Shown: positions 41,316-50,416, counted from the first letter of the stretch. The stretch: DNA of 64,000 nucleotides from Oscillospiraceae bacterium (GCA_017466885.1 JAFTTH010000002.1:62001-126000); one strand, 5' to 3'. Notes: a model not told the origin generated them from the letters alone. Made by a program: numbers and translations.

Positions 41316-42359
41316 ATGCCCCAAATCGATCTTTCCGAATATAAAAAGCAACTCAAAAGCGGTGCTCTTTCCGGCGTTATTTTCCTGCACGGCAGGGATG
41401 AATACCGGAAGGAGGCCGCTCTTTCTGCTGCAAAAAAGCAGATCTCCGGGCCCAACGCTCTGTTTAACCTGGTGGAGCTGGATGGCTCTGCCCCTGATCT
41501 TTCCGCCCTGGAGGCGGCGGTGGATACCCCACCCGTTTTTGCGGAGAAAAAGTGCATTACCCTGCCCGGTCTCAACCCCGAAAAACTGAAAAGTGACGAG
41601 TTGAATACCCTTTTGACTATTTTGGAGGATTTCCCCTCCGAGTCCCACCTTTTGCTGATTTCCTGCCCGGATGAGCACTTCCAGCCCAAGAAAAGCGCCA
41701 AGTGCCGAAAGCTTTTGGCCGCCTGCGAAAAATCCGGCCTTTCGGTGGAGATTTCTCTCCCCTCCGCCCGGGAAATCTCCCTTTTGCTGGCCGGCACCGC
41801 CAAGGCCTACGGCTCCTCCATTGACCCCGAGCTTTGCCGGATGCTGGCAGAGCTATGCGGTTCGGATATGCAGGCTGTGATGCGGGAGGGCGAAAAGCTT
41901 CTTGCTCTTGCGGCCGGCCGGGCTGTGACCCGGGAGGATATTGCCGGCCTTGTTACTCCGGCAGTGGAGGCGGATGCCTTTTCTCTTTCTGCTGCCATCC
42001 TCCGGAAGGATCTGAAGGAGGCAAACCGGCTGCTGGATGCGCTTTTCTACCGCCGGGAGGAGCCGGTGATGATTTTGGGAGCCCTTTCCAGCGCCTTCGT
42101 GGATATTTACCGGGTCAAGATTGCCCAGGGGAGCAAGCATCCGCCCCGGGAGCTTGCCGCTCTCTATTCCTGCTATAAGGGCAGAGAGTTCCGACTGGAT
42201 AAGGCTGCCCGGCTTTCCTCCGGCACCGACCTGCGCAGTCTGCGGCTTTCTCTGGATCTGCTGGCCCAGGCAGACCTGGCGCTGAAATCCTCCCGTCAGG
42301 ATCCCCAAACGCTGTTGACTGTGCTTTTCTGCGAGCTGGCCGAGCTTCGTTCCCGGTAA
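41316..42359 (+). CDS. holA: DNA polymerase III delta subunit HolA
   Basis: 347 residues. Clamp-loader subunit that opens the sliding clamp. FLHGRDEYRKEAAL replaces a functional P-loop, followed by LVELDGSAPDLSALEAAVDTPPVFAEKKC and the C-terminal helical domain with REEPVMILGALSSAFVDIYR, as in Firmicutes YqeN. ATG 41316 is preferred; a GTG at 41307 is possible. 24 bases after the phosphoribosyltransferase. Confidence 0.9.
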   Translation: MPQIDLSEYKKQLKSGALSGVIFLHGRDEYRKEAALSAAKKQISGPNALFNLVELDGSAPDLSALEAAVDTPPVFAEKKCITLPGLNPEKLKSDELNTLLTILEDFPSESHLLLISCPDEHFQPKKSAKCRKLLAACEKSGLSVEISLPSAREISLLLAGTAKAYGSSIDPELCRMLAELCGSDMQAVMREGEKLLALAAGRAVTREDIAGLVTPAVEADAFSLSAAILRKDLKEANRLLDALFYRREEPVMILGALSSAFVDIYRVKIAQGSKHPPRELAALYSCYKGREFRLDKAARLSSGTDLRSLRLSLDLLAQADLALKSSRQDPQTLLTVLFCELAELRSR

Positions 42360-42437
42360 AAGAGGTCTGTCCCGCTTCAATGGGCCGCATAAAAGCTGTA
42401 ATCTATGGAAAATTAACATTCCCCGCCTTCTTTTTCG

Positions 42438-42466
42438 TTGACATACGAGGGACGGCGGGGTATAAT
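42438..42466 (+). promoter_or_regulatory. Promoter of rsmD-coaD-ftsY cluster
   Basis: TTGACA (42438-42443), 17 bases, TATAAT (42461-42466): perfect consensus sigma-A promoter. Confidence 0.93.
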
Positions 42467-42486
42467 TTATATATGTATAGCCATCC

Positions 42487-42504
42487 TTTCGGCAATTGCC
42501 GAAA
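42487..42504. repeat. Perfect 18-bp palindrome in rsmD leader
   Basis: TTTCGGCAATTGCCGAAA lies about 14-31 bases after the expected transcription start. It could be an operator or a 7-bp hairpin with loop AATT; no T-run follows. Confidence 0.6.
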
Positions 42505-42531
42505 AGATCCCTCCGAAAGGACGATTTGTTT

Positions 42532-43074
42532 ATGAGAATCATCACCGGTTCCGCCCGGGGCAGACGGCTGGAGGCCCCCGAAGGGCTGGATACCCGTCCC
42601 ACCGCTGAGCACGTCAAGGAAGCGGTTTTCAGCATCATCCAGTTTCAGGTGCCAGAATGTGTTTTTGCGGATATTTTCGCCGGAAGCGGCCAGATGGGAA
42701 TGGAAGCGCTCAGCCGCGGCGCCGAAAAAGCCATTTTCATTGAGAATGATAAAAAAGCCGGGGATGTGATCCGCCGCAATCTTGCCGCCGCCCGTTTTGA
42801 GGACCGTGGCCGGCTGATTCCCTCCGATTTCCGGATGGCCATCCCCCTTCTGCCCGAGATTGATATTGCATTTCTGGACCCCCCTTATAAGCAGGAGCTT
42901 CTCCTGCCCGCACTGGAGCTGCTCGTCCCCAAAATGAGCCGCCGGGGAATCATCCTCTGCGAAGCCTCCAAGTGGGAGTCCCTCCCCGAAACACTGCCCG
43001 GTTTCCCCCTCCGGAAGGTCTATACCTACAGTAAGACCACCATCACAGCCTACCGCCGGGCGGACGAAGAATAA
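42532..43074 (+). CDS. rsmD: 16S rRNA m2G966 methyltransferase RsmD
   Basis: 180 residues. RIITGSARGRRLEAPEG N-terminus, SAM-binding FADIFAGSGQMGMEALSRGA and catalytic DPPY are intact. Modifies 16S rRNA G966 during 30S assembly. ATG 42532 follows GAAAGGA. Order rsmD-coaD is conserved in Firmicutes. Confidence 0.95.
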   Translation: MRIITGSARGRRLEAPEGLDTRPTAEHVKEAVFSIIQFQVPECVFADIFAGSGQMGMEALSRGAEKAIFIENDKKAGDVIRRNLAAARFEDRGRLIPSDFRMAIPLLPEIDIAFLDPPYKQELLLPALELLVPKMSRRGIILCEASKWESLPETLPGFPLRKVYTYSKTTITAYRRADEE

Positions 43075-43094
43075 CCCCGAAAGGATTGACACCA

Positions 43095-43580
43095 ATGAAG
43101 ATCGCCATCTGTCCCGGCAGCTTCGATCCCATTACCTTTGGGCATCTGGATATTATCCGGCGAACTGCCAAGCTTTTTGATCAGGTCATCGTTCTTGTCA
43201 GCACCAATCAAAAGAAATCCCCCTGCTTTACCCGGGAAGAACGGGTGGAGTTCATCCGCCGGGTCACCGGGGATATCCCCAACCTCACGGTGGATACCGA
43301 TGACGGCCTGCTGGCTGATTACGCCCGCTCCAAAGGAGCAACCGCCATCGTCAAGGGCCTGCGGGCAATGAGTGACTTCGAATACGAATTTCAGATGGCC
43401 CTGACCAACAAAAAGCTTTGTCCCGAGGTGGAGACCATTTTCGTTAACACCACAGCGGAGTATATGTACTTAAGCTCCAGCGTGGTCAAGCAGGTCTGCT
43501 CCCTCGGCGGAGATATTTCGGAATTTGTCCCCGCGGAGATCCTCCCCGATATTATCAACCGACTCAAACAAACCAACTGA
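43095..43580 (+). CDS. coaD: Phosphopantetheine adenylyltransferase CoaD
   Basis: 161 residues. CPGSFDPITFGHLDII (HxGH-type TFGH nucleotidyltransferase motif), KGLRAMSDFEYEFQMA and YLSSSVVKQV are diagnostic. Penultimate step of coenzyme A synthesis. 21 bases after rsmD; AAAGGA lies 10 bases before ATG 43095. Confidence 0.97.
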   Translation: MKIAICPGSFDPITFGHLDIIRRTAKLFDQVIVLVSTNQKKSPCFTREERVEFIRRVTGDIPNLTVDTDDGLLADYARSKGATAIVKGLRAMSDFEYEFQMALTNKKLCPEVETIFVNTTAEYMYLSSSVVKQVCSLGGDISEFVPAEILPDIINRLKQTN

Positions 43581-43597
43581 AAGGACGGAAATAACCT

Positions 43598-44068
43598 ATG
43601 GCAATGAATATGGACGATATGCTGGATATTATGGACGATATGCTGGAAGAGGCGTGGCATTTCCCCCTCACCGGCAAAAGCGCCGTGGACGTCAAAAAGC
43701 TCAAGAGCCTGGTGGACGATATTCGCCTGAATATGCCCACCGAGATCCGTCAGGCAAAGGCCATTGTCGCCGACCGGAATGAGATCATTCAAGGCGCCCG
43801 AAAGGAAGCCGAACTGATCATTCAGAAGGCGGAGGACCGCGCCAAGGCGCTGGTGGCCAATGACGAGATCGTTCGGGCGGCAAAGGAGCGGGCAGATGAG
43901 ATCATTGCCAATGCTCAGGCCCGCCACCGGGAGCTGAAGCAGGGCTCTTTGGAGTTTGCAGACAACACCCTCAAGGAAACGGAAGCGGCCCTTTCCACCT
44001 CCCTGCAGGAGGTCCGGAAAAAGCGCCAGCTCCTCAAATCCCCCCAGAAGCCTTCCTCTGAAAACTGA
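43598..44068 (+). CDS. Coiled-coil protein of unknown function between coaD and ftsY
   Basis: 156 residues. A short acidic start (MDDMLDIMDDMLEEAWHFP) leads into a long charged helix (about 30-120) rich in Ala, Glu, Arg and Lys that resembles ATP-synthase b-subunit or DivIVA-like coiled coils (QGARKEAELIIQKAEDRAKA). No TM segment. Comparable coiled-coil genes sit next to coaD in other clostridia and are often labelled ATPase without evidence. Role unknown. Confidence 0.7.
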   Translation: MAMNMDDMLDIMDDMLEEAWHFPLTGKSAVDVKKLKSLVDDIRLNMPTEIRQAKAIVADRNEIIQGARKEAELIIQKAEDRAKALVANDEIVRAAKERADEIIANAQARHRELKQGSLEFADNTLKETEAALSTSLQEVRKKRQLLKSPQKPSSEN

Positions 44069-44102
44069 CCGGCAATTTACTTTTTGAGAGGAGCGGCTCT
44101 GG

Positions 44103-45011
44103 ATGAGCTTTTTTGAAAAAATCAGCAACGGGCTGAAAAAAACGCGTTCCGGCTTCCGGAATCATCTGGATGGACTGCTCGGTTCCTTCACCAAAATTGA
44201 TGACGAGCTTTTTGAGGAGCTTTGCGATATTCTGATCCTTTCGGACGTGGGCGGCCGAACTGCCGAGGCCCTCTGCGACCAGCTCCGGGATCGGGTCAAG
44301 CGGGAACGGATCACTGATCCGGTTCAGATCCGCGCAATGCTCTGCGAAGAGATCACCCGGATTATGGAGGGAGACTGTCAGCTTCATCTGACCACCAAGC
44401 CCTCGGTGGTGCTGGTCATCGGCGTCAACGGTGTGGGAAAGACCACCACCATCGGCAAGCTGGCCGCTTTGGAGCGGGCCAAGGGCAAAAAGGTCGTGAT
44501 CGCCGCGGCAGATACCTTCCGTGCCGCTGCGGCGGAGCAGCTGGGCGTTTGGGCCGAGCGGTCGGGAGCGGAGCTTGTCCGCCATCAGGAGGGGGCAGAC
44601 CCTGCCGCCGTCGTTTTTGACGGGATCACCGCCGCCAAAGCTCGGGGGGCGGATATTGTTTTCGTAGATACTGCCGGCCGGCTGCATAATAAGAAAAACC
44701 TTATGGATGAGCTTTCCAAGATTCGCCGCACCATCCTCCGGGCCGGAGGGGAGTGCGATGTGGAGACCCTTCTCGTTCTGGATGCAACCACCGGGCAGAA
44801 CGCCGTGATGCAGGCCGAGGCCTTTAAGGAGACCGCCGGCCTGACCGGAATCGTTCTGACCAAGCTGGATGGCACCGCCAAAGGCGGCGTTGTGATCGGC
44901 ATCCGGAATACCCTGGGGATCCCGGTAAAATATATCGGCGTCGGCGAGGGAGTGGATGATCTCCAGCCCTTTGACCCGGCGGCCTTTGCGGAGGCATTGT
45001 TTGCAGAATGA
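44103..45011 (+). CDS. ftsY: Signal recognition particle receptor FtsY
   Basis: 302 residues. SRP GTPase NG domain: VIGVNGVGKTTTIGKLA (G1), AADTFRAAAAEQL (insertion box), VDTAGRLHNKKNLM (G3), TKLDGTAKGG (G4) and GVGEGVDDLQPF at the end. The acidic A domain is nearly absent, as in many Firmicutes. The stop overlaps the following ATG (ATGA), so the LicD-like gene is coupled. Confidence 0.97.
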   Translation: MSFFEKISNGLKKTRSGFRNHLDGLLGSFTKIDDELFEELCDILILSDVGGRTAEALCDQLRDRVKRERITDPVQIRAMLCEEITRIMEGDCQLHLTTKPSVVLVIGVNGVGKTTTIGKLAALERAKGKKVVIAAADTFRAAAAEQLGVWAERSGAELVRHQEGADPAAVVFDGITAAKARGADIVFVDTAGRLHNKKNLMDELSKIRRTILRAGGECDVETLLVLDATTGQNAVMQAEAFKETAGLTGIVLTKLDGTAKGGVVIGIRNTLGIPVKYIGVGEGVDDLQPFDPAAFAEALFAE

Positions 45012-45895
45012 AGCAGAATTTTGATGCTTATCAATTTTCAGATGGCCAGCTCGTTCAGGTCCAGCAGAAAAGCCTTGAAATGGCACTTTATTTCAGGGAT
45101 TTCTGCCAGGCCCACGGGCTCGCCTTTTTTTTGTGCGGCGGCTGTTTGATCGGCGGCCTGCGGGAGGGCGGCTTTATCCCCTGGGATGATGACGTGGACG
45201 TTTTTATGCCCCGCCCCGATTATGAGCGTCTGGGCGCCCTTTGGGAGGAATTTGCCGATACCTCCCGCTACTCCTTCCAGGCCCCCACCCAAGACCAATG
45301 CACCCATAATCTGTTCCAAACCGTCAACGATAATCATACGACATATATCAAACAGTTGCAGGCTGACCTGGATATCAATCACGGGATTGTTTTGGATATT
45401 CTCCCTTTGGATGGCTGTCCTTCAGGGAAGCTTCCCAGAATGGCGCAAAAACTCTGGGCGTATCTTTACTCCATCTATTGCGCTCAGGTCGTCCCCCAGA
45501 ATCACGGGCAGGCCGTTACCCTGGCGGGAAAGCTTGCCCTGGGGCTGGTGCCTTCCCAAAAAATGCGGTACCGGATCTGGAAATTCGCCGAGAAACGGAT
45601 GAGCCGCTGGTATTTTTACGATTGCGAAAAAATTACCGAGCTTTGCTCCGGGCCGGGATATATGCAGAATGAATATCCTGCCGTTTGCTTTCATACCGCC
45701 GGAGAAGTCTCCTTTGAGGGACACATCTTCCCTGCCCCCGCCGATTCCGACCAGTATCTTACCATGGCCTTCGGCGATTACATGACACCCCCGCCCCCCG
45801 AAAAACAGGTCTGTCATCACGGGCTTGTTTGGTGTGATACCAATCGGCCTTACACCGATTATCGGGGAATTTATTATTATAAAACAGAGGAATAA
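45008..45895 (+). CDS. LicD-family nucleotidyl/phosphotransferase
   Basis: 295 residues. LicD hallmark CGGCLIGGLREGGFIPWDDD with DDVDVFMPRPDYERL (metal-binding Asp cluster). LicD proteins attach phosphocholine or other phospho-groups to cell-surface glycans. Acceptor unknown; no choline genes nearby. Translationally coupled to ftsY, an unusual partner. Confidence 0.9.
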   Translation: MKQNFDAYQFSDGQLVQVQQKSLEMALYFRDFCQAHGLAFFLCGGCLIGGLREGGFIPWDDDVDVFMPRPDYERLGALWEEFADTSRYSFQAPTQDQCTHNLFQTVNDNHTTYIKQLQADLDINHGIVLDILPLDGCPSGKLPRMAQKLWAYLYSIYCAQVVPQNHGQAVTLAGKLALGLVPSQKMRYRIWKFAEKRMSRWYFYDCEKITELCSGPGYMQNEYPAVCFHTAGEVSFEGHIFPAPADSDQYLTMAFGDYMTPPPPEKQVCHHGLVWCDTNRPYTDYRGIYYYKTEE

Positions 45896-45916
45896 TTTCC
45901 CAAAAGGAGGGACAGT

Positions 45917-47029
45917 ATGCCCGGCATTTATCTGCACATTCCGTTTTGCGCCGCAAAATGTCCCTACTGTGACTTTTACTCTGTCCCCTGGCGGCGGGAG
46001 CTGGCGGAGGAATACACCGCCGCCCTCCTCCGGGAGCTTTCCCGATGGGCCGACCTGGATCCCTTCCGGGCGGATACCCTCTACTTTGGCGGCGGCACAC
46101 CCTCCCTCCTTCCCCCCCGGCAGATCGCATCCCTGATTCAGCTTTGCCGGGAACGGTTCGGTCTCCCTGAGGACGGTGAGATCACTCTGGAGGTCAACCC
46201 CCGCACCGTTGACGAGAAAACGCTCCGTGAGTACCGTGCCGCGGGAGTTAACCGGCTCTCGGTGGGACTGCAATCCCCCCACCTGGAGGAGCTTTCCCTC
46301 CTTGGAAGAAAGCATTCCCCCGATCAGGCCGCCCAAACCATTCTGCAGGCGGCAGAGGCAGGTTTTACCGATATCTCCGCTGATCTAATCCTGGCACTCC
46401 CGGGGCAGACGGTGCAGACCCTGGAAAAAACCGCCGCCTTTCTTTCTGCCCTCCCCCTGACCCACTTATCCGCCTACCTGCTGAAAATAGAAGAGGGGAC
46501 CCCCTTTGGCGCAGCACCCCCCGACCGCCTGCCCGACCCCGATCAGGCGGCCGAGCTATATCTGGCGGCAGTCCGGCTGTTTGACAGCATCGGCTTTTCC
46601 CAGTATGAGATCTCCTCCTTTGCCCGCCCCGGCTTTGAGGGGAAGCATAACGCCAACTACTGGGACTGCGGAGAGTATCTGGGCGTGGGCGCAGCGGCCC
46701 ATTCCTTCCGGAAGGGGCGCCGGTTTTTCTATCCCCGCTCGGTGGAGGATTTCCTCCGCACAGCGGGAACAGTCTCTCTCCCTGTGGATGACGGTCCCGG
46801 CGGAACCCCCGAGGAATATCTGATCCTCCGGTTGCGGCTGATCCGAGGGCTTTCCCTGTCGGCTTATGCTTCTCGCTTCGGTGAGGATGCCGCTCTGGCA
46901 CTCCGCCAAAAAAGCGATTCCCTGTCCCGCAAAATCCCCCATCTGTTCCGTTTTGACGGAGAGACCCTCTCATTGACTCCCGAGGGCTTTCTCCTTTCCA
47001 ACTCCATCTTCCCCTATCTGACCGATTAA
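45917..47029 (+). CDS. hemW: Radical SAM heme chaperone HemW-like
   Basis: 370 residues. Radical SAM cluster motif CAAKCPYCDFYS (CxxxCxxC), GGGTPSLL, VNPRTVDE and LSVGLQSPHLEEL match HemW (formerly HemN-like). It is thought to bind and pass heme to respiratory enzymes and lacks coproporphyrinogen oxidase activity. No other heme genes lie nearby. AAAGGAGG is 9 bases before the ATG. Confidence 0.9.
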   Translation: MPGIYLHIPFCAAKCPYCDFYSVPWRRELAEEYTAALLRELSRWADLDPFRADTLYFGGGTPSLLPPRQIASLIQLCRERFGLPEDGEITLEVNPRTVDEKTLREYRAAGVNRLSVGLQSPHLEELSLLGRKHSPDQAAQTILQAAEAGFTDISADLILALPGQTVQTLEKTAAFLSALPLTHLSAYLLKIEEGTPFGAAPPDRLPDPDQAAELYLAAVRLFDSIGFSQYEISSFARPGFEGKHNANYWDCGEYLGVGAAAHSFRKGRRFFYPRSVEDFLRTAGTVSLPVDDGPGGTPEEYLILRLRLIRGLSLSAYASRFGEDAALALRQKSDSLSRKIPHLFRFDGETLSLTPEGFLLSNSIFPYLTD

Positions 47030-47047
47030 CGCCAAAGGAGCGTTTTT

Positions 47048-48613
47048 ATGTATACTGTTACCCTTCAGGACCAGACCTTATCCGCCCGGGAGGGGGAGCT
47101 CATTTCGGAGCTTCTTCAGCGGGCCGGAATTTTTCACGATCACCCCTGCGGAGGCCGGGGCACCTGCGGCAAATGCCGCGTGGTCGCCTTCGGCGGTCTT
47201 TCCGCCCCCACTCAGGAGGAAAAGCGTCACCTTTCCGAAAGTGAGCTGGCCGCCGGAGTCCGGCTGAGCTGTATGGCCCGGATCACCGGGAATGCCGCTC
47301 TCCGCCTTCCCCGGGCAGAGGAGCAGTTCCGCACCGGAAAGAAGCTTTCCGTTCTCTCCCTCTCTCCTGACCCCACCGCTTTTCCGGGGCAGGTGGGATT
47401 GGCCGCAGATATCGGCACCACCACCGTCGCCATTCATTTCTTCCAGCTGGACACCGGAGCGCTTCTGTATTCCCATACCGGGCTGAACCTTCAGCGCGCC
47501 TTTGGCGCGGACGTGATCTCCCGACTGGATGCTTCCTCCACCCCGGAGGGACTTGCCGCCCTGGCAGGAACGGTCCGTTCCCAGCTTTCCGAGGGGGTCT
47601 CCGCCTTTACGGCCCATTGCGGAATCCCCGCGGAGCAGATCATCCGGGGCTCCATTGCCGCCAACACGGCGATGCTCCATTTTCTTGCGGAAATTCCCTG
47701 CATTGAAATGGCAACTGCCCCCTTCCCCTGCCCCTCCAAGTTCGGAAACACACTTTCGGGCCGAGAACTGAACCTTCCCTGCGGGGATGCTGAAATCTAT
47801 CTTTCCCCCTGCGTATCCGCTTACGTTGGAGGGGATATTACCGCCGGAATGTTGGCCGGTCAGGTAGACAGTCAGCCGGGGGTAACCCTTTATCTGGATA
47901 TTGGCACCAATGGTGAAATGATCCTGAAAACGCCCGACCGTCTTCTTGCCTGCGCCACCGCCGCCGGCCCGGCCTTTGAAGGGGCCGGAATCCGCTGCGG
48001 AACAGGCGGAATCCCCGGGGCCATTACCTCCCTTTCCTTTGGGGAGGACGGCTCCCTCTCCCTGACCACCATTGAGAATGCGCCCCCCTGCGGCATCTGC
48101 GGTTCGGGGCTTGTTTCCGCCGTTGCCGCTCTGCTGGATGCCGGCTTGCTGGACGAAACGGGGCTCCTTTGTCCTGAGGATGTGCCCGCTCTCGCCCACC
48201 ATTTTATTGACACAGAGGAAGGCCCTGCCCTCCTTCTTTCCCCTGCGGAAGATATTATCCTCACCGGGAAGGATATCCGTGCCTATCAGCTTGCCAAAGC
48301 CGCCATTGCCGCCGGGATCGACACGCTCCTGGACCGGGCAGGCTTGACACCCGGCCAACTGGACCGGATCTTCCTGGCAGGAGGCTTTGGAAGCTTCCTG
48401 GATATTCCCTCCTGCGAGCGGACGGGACTGCTCCCCGCCGGTGCCACCCAAAAGACTCACTCTCTGGGAAATGCCGCAGGCCACGGCGCCGCCCTCCTTC
48501 TGACCCCCTCCTGCCGGGAGGAGGTTGCCGCCCTGACCCGGCGGATCGATTATCTTGAGCTTTCGGGAGACCCTGTTTTCTCCGATGCGTTTATTGATCG
48601 GATGTGCTTTTGA
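47048..48613 (+). CDS. Ferredoxin-ASKHA protein (RACo-like corrinoid reactivator, DUF4445)
   Basis: 521 residues. A [2Fe-2S] ferredoxin domain (about 1-90; HPCGGRGTCGKCRV plus a later Cys in RLSCMAR) precedes an actin-like ATPase region (ADIGTTTVAIHFF at about 120; LDIGTNGEMIL; GGFGSFLDIPS). This layout is that of reductive activators of corrinoid proteins (RACo/RamA-like), which reduce Co(II) in methyltransferases. No corrinoid protein or methyltransferase is encoded in the window, so its target lies elsewhere. Confidence 0.85.
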   Translation: MYTVTLQDQTLSAREGELISELLQRAGIFHDHPCGGRGTCGKCRVVAFGGLSAPTQEEKRHLSESELAAGVRLSCMARITGNAALRLPRAEEQFRTGKKLSVLSLSPDPTAFPGQVGLAADIGTTTVAIHFFQLDTGALLYSHTGLNLQRAFGADVISRLDASSTPEGLAALAGTVRSQLSEGVSAFTAHCGIPAEQIIRGSIAANTAMLHFLAEIPCIEMATAPFPCPSKFGNTLSGRELNLPCGDAEIYLSPCVSAYVGGDITAGMLAGQVDSQPGVTLYLDIGTNGEMILKTPDRLLACATAAGPAFEGAGIRCGTGGIPGAITSLSFGEDGSLSLTTIENAPPCGICGSGLVSAVAALLDAGLLDETGLLCPEDVPALAHHFIDTEEGPALLLSPAEDIILTGKDIRAYQLAKAAIAAGIDTLLDRAGLTPGQLDRIFLAGGFGSFLDIPSCERTGLLPAGATQKTHSLGNAAGHGAALLLTPSCREEVAALTRRIDYLELSGDPVFSDAFIDRMCF

Positions 48614-48635
48614 TCCGGGAAAGGATTCTGTTTTT

Positions 48636-49199
48636 ATGCTCAAAAAACTTCTTTCGCTTTTTTTGACCTTCGCCAAGCTTGGAGCCATTACCTTTGGCGG
48701 CGGACTGACCATGCTCCCCTTGCTGAAACGGGAGATCGTGGAGAAAAAGGGATGGGCCACCGAGGAGGAGCTGCTGGACTATTACGCCGTCGGGCAGTGC
48801 ACCCCCGGCATTATTGCCGTCAATACCGCCACCTTTATCGGGTATAACCGGGCGGGATGGCTGGGCGGCGTGTTTGCAACCCTGGGAATGATTACCCCCT
48901 CGGTCATTATCATCATTCTAATTGCGGCCCTTCTGACCCAGGTAATTACCTACCCCATCGTCGGATACGCTTTGGCCGGAATCCGTGCCGCCGTCTGCGC
49001 AATGATGGCCAATACCTGCATCTCCCTGGCCAAAAAAAGCATTAAGGACGGGGTGGGCGGTGCCATCTTTGCGGTGGTTTTTGCCCTCTCCTTTTTCCTG
49101 GACATTCCCTCGGTGCCGCTGATTATCGCCGCGGCGCTGGTGGGGCTCCTGGTCAGCTATCTGAAGAGGAAGAAAGCGAAAAAGGAGGCGGACCAATGA
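48636..49199 (+). CDS. Chromate transporter family protein, subunit 1
   Basis: 187 residues with about six TM helices. FAKLGAITFGGGLTMLPLL and VGQCTPGIIAVNTATFIGY are the CHR-family signatures. Short CHR proteins act as pairs; most genomic copies move unknown anions, so chromate itself is uncertain. ATG 48636 follows GAAAGGATT. The last four bases overlap the next start. Confidence 0.9.
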   Translation: MLKKLLSLFLTFAKLGAITFGGGLTMLPLLKREIVEKKGWATEEELLDYYAVGQCTPGIIAVNTATFIGYNRAGWLGGVFATLGMITPSVIIIILIAALLTQVITYPIVGYALAGIRAAVCAMMANTCISLAKKSIKDGVGGAIFAVVFALSFFLDIPSVPLIIAAALVGLLVSYLKRKKAKKEADQ

Positions 49200-49756
49200 T
49201 TACCCTCCTGACCTTATTCCTGGAATTTTTCAAGATCGGTCTTTTTGCGGTGGGGGGCGGTCCTGCAACCATCCCCTTTCTGGCCGAGCTCCCCGAAAAA
49301 TACGACTGGTATTCCGCTGCCGACCTTGCCGATTTTATTGCCATCAGTGAAAGCACTCCCGGCCCGGTGGGAATCAATATGGCCACCTTCGCCGGCTATC
49401 ACGCCGCCGGAATCCCCGGCTCCCTGGTGGCAACGGCAGGGCTCGTCCTCCCCAGCATTATCATCATCCTCATTATCGCCCGGTTTTTGCAGAGTTTTTC
49501 CAAGCACCCGGTAGTGCAGGGCGTTTTTTACGGTCTTCGTCCGGCAGTTTGCGGGCTTATCGTAATCGCTACCACCGAAATTTTCCGGATCGCCCTCTTT
49601 ACCGGCGCGGACGGCACCCTCGGCTTTAACTACCTTGCCATTGGCCTGGCGGCGGTCATTTTTGGACTGATGCAGATCAAAAAACTCAAGTCTCTCCATC
49701 CTGCCGCCTGGATGGGAATTGCCGCCCTGGTGGGAATTCTGCTGAAAATGAGCTGA
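49196..49756 (+). CDS. Chromate transporter family protein, subunit 2
   Basis: 186 residues, homologous to the preceding protein: FKIGLFAVGGGPATIPFLAE and AISESTPGPVGINMATFAGY. ATG overlaps the upstream stop, so the two halves are translated together and likely form a hetero-oligomer with opposite topologies. Confidence 0.9.
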   Translation: MITLLTLFLEFFKIGLFAVGGGPATIPFLAELPEKYDWYSAADLADFIAISESTPGPVGINMATFAGYHAAGIPGSLVATAGLVLPSIIIILIIARFLQSFSKHPVVQGVFYGLRPAVCGLIVIATTEIFRIALFTGADGTLGFNYLAIGLAAVIFGLMQIKKLKSLHPAAWMGIAALVGILLKMS

Positions 49757-49833
49757 TCCGGGTGAATATCCACAATTCCGCCCGCCCCGCTTTGTTCGGT
49801 TCGACGAACTATTTTTCTTTCTTCTTTTTTTCG

Positions 49834-49863
49834 TTGACTTTTCGCCCTTTTTCGCCTTATACT
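49834..49863 (+). promoter_or_regulatory. Promoter of TM2-domain gene
   Basis: TTGACT (49834-49839), 18 bases, TATACT (49858-49863). Confidence 0.65.
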
Positions 49864-49911
49864 GGTTGGCAAGAGCACCGCTCTGTAAAAGATAAAAGGA
49901 GAGTTTTTCTT

Positions 49912-50106
49912 ATGAGCAAGATCGCTGCTATCCTCATCACTTTCTTCCTGGGTGGCCTGGGCGTCCATCGTTTTATGGCCGGAAAAATCGGTACCGGTAT
50001 TCTTTGGCTGATCTCCGGTGGTCTCTTCGGAATCGGCTGGCTGGTTGACTTTATTATGGTCTGCCTCGGCAAATTCAAGAAAAAGGGCGGCGGCAAGTGG
50101 GCCTAA
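49912..50106 (+). CDS. TM2-domain small membrane protein
   Basis: 64 residues, two TM helices with the conserved turn FFLGGLGVHRFMAGK and GGLFGIGWLVDFIMV of the TM2 family, basic C-terminus. Function unknown. ATG 49912 follows GGAGAG by 8 bases. Own promoter and terminator: a single-gene unit. Confidence 0.88.
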   Translation: MSKIAAILITFFLGGLGVHRFMAGKIGTGILWLISGGLFGIGWLVDFIMVCLGKFKKKGGGKWA

Positions 50107-50122
50107 GCTTCCATAACAAAAG

Positions 50123-50161
50123 ACACACCACCGGGGAAACCCTGCGTGGTGTGTTCTTTTT
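50123..50161 (+). terminator. Terminator of TM2 gene
   Basis: ACACACCAC (50123-50131) pairs with GTGGTGTGT (50146-50154), then TCTTTTT. Confidence 0.9.
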
Positions 50162-50215
50162 CCGTTATTTCATTTTTCATGAGGATGATATCCCGGCAAG
50201 AGGGGGGTAAGATCT

Positions 50216-50416
50216 ATGATCGTATTTGATAAGCTATGGATTACGATGAAAGAAAAGGGCGTTTCAACCTATAAGCTGAGAGAAGCGTGCGGGATCGACA
50301 GCAAAACCATCCGCCGCCTAAAAGCCAACGAAAATATCGAAACCAAAACCATAGATAAGCTATGCACCGCTCTGGATTGCCGCATTGAGGATATTGCAGA
50401 ATATAGAAAGGAGTAG
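50216..50416 (+). CDS. Small XRE/HTH_26-type regulator
   Basis: 66 residues, almost entirely a Cro/C1-type HTH (STYKLREACGIDSKTIRRLK). The GC-rich chromosome style ends about here and island-like sequence begins. Its stop overlaps the first base of a hairpin nearly identical to the one after the second XRE gene at 53.1 kb. Target unknown. Confidence 0.85.
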   Translation: MIVFDKLWITMKEKGVSTYKLREACGIDSKTIRRLKANENIETKTIDKLCTALDCRIEDIAEYRKE

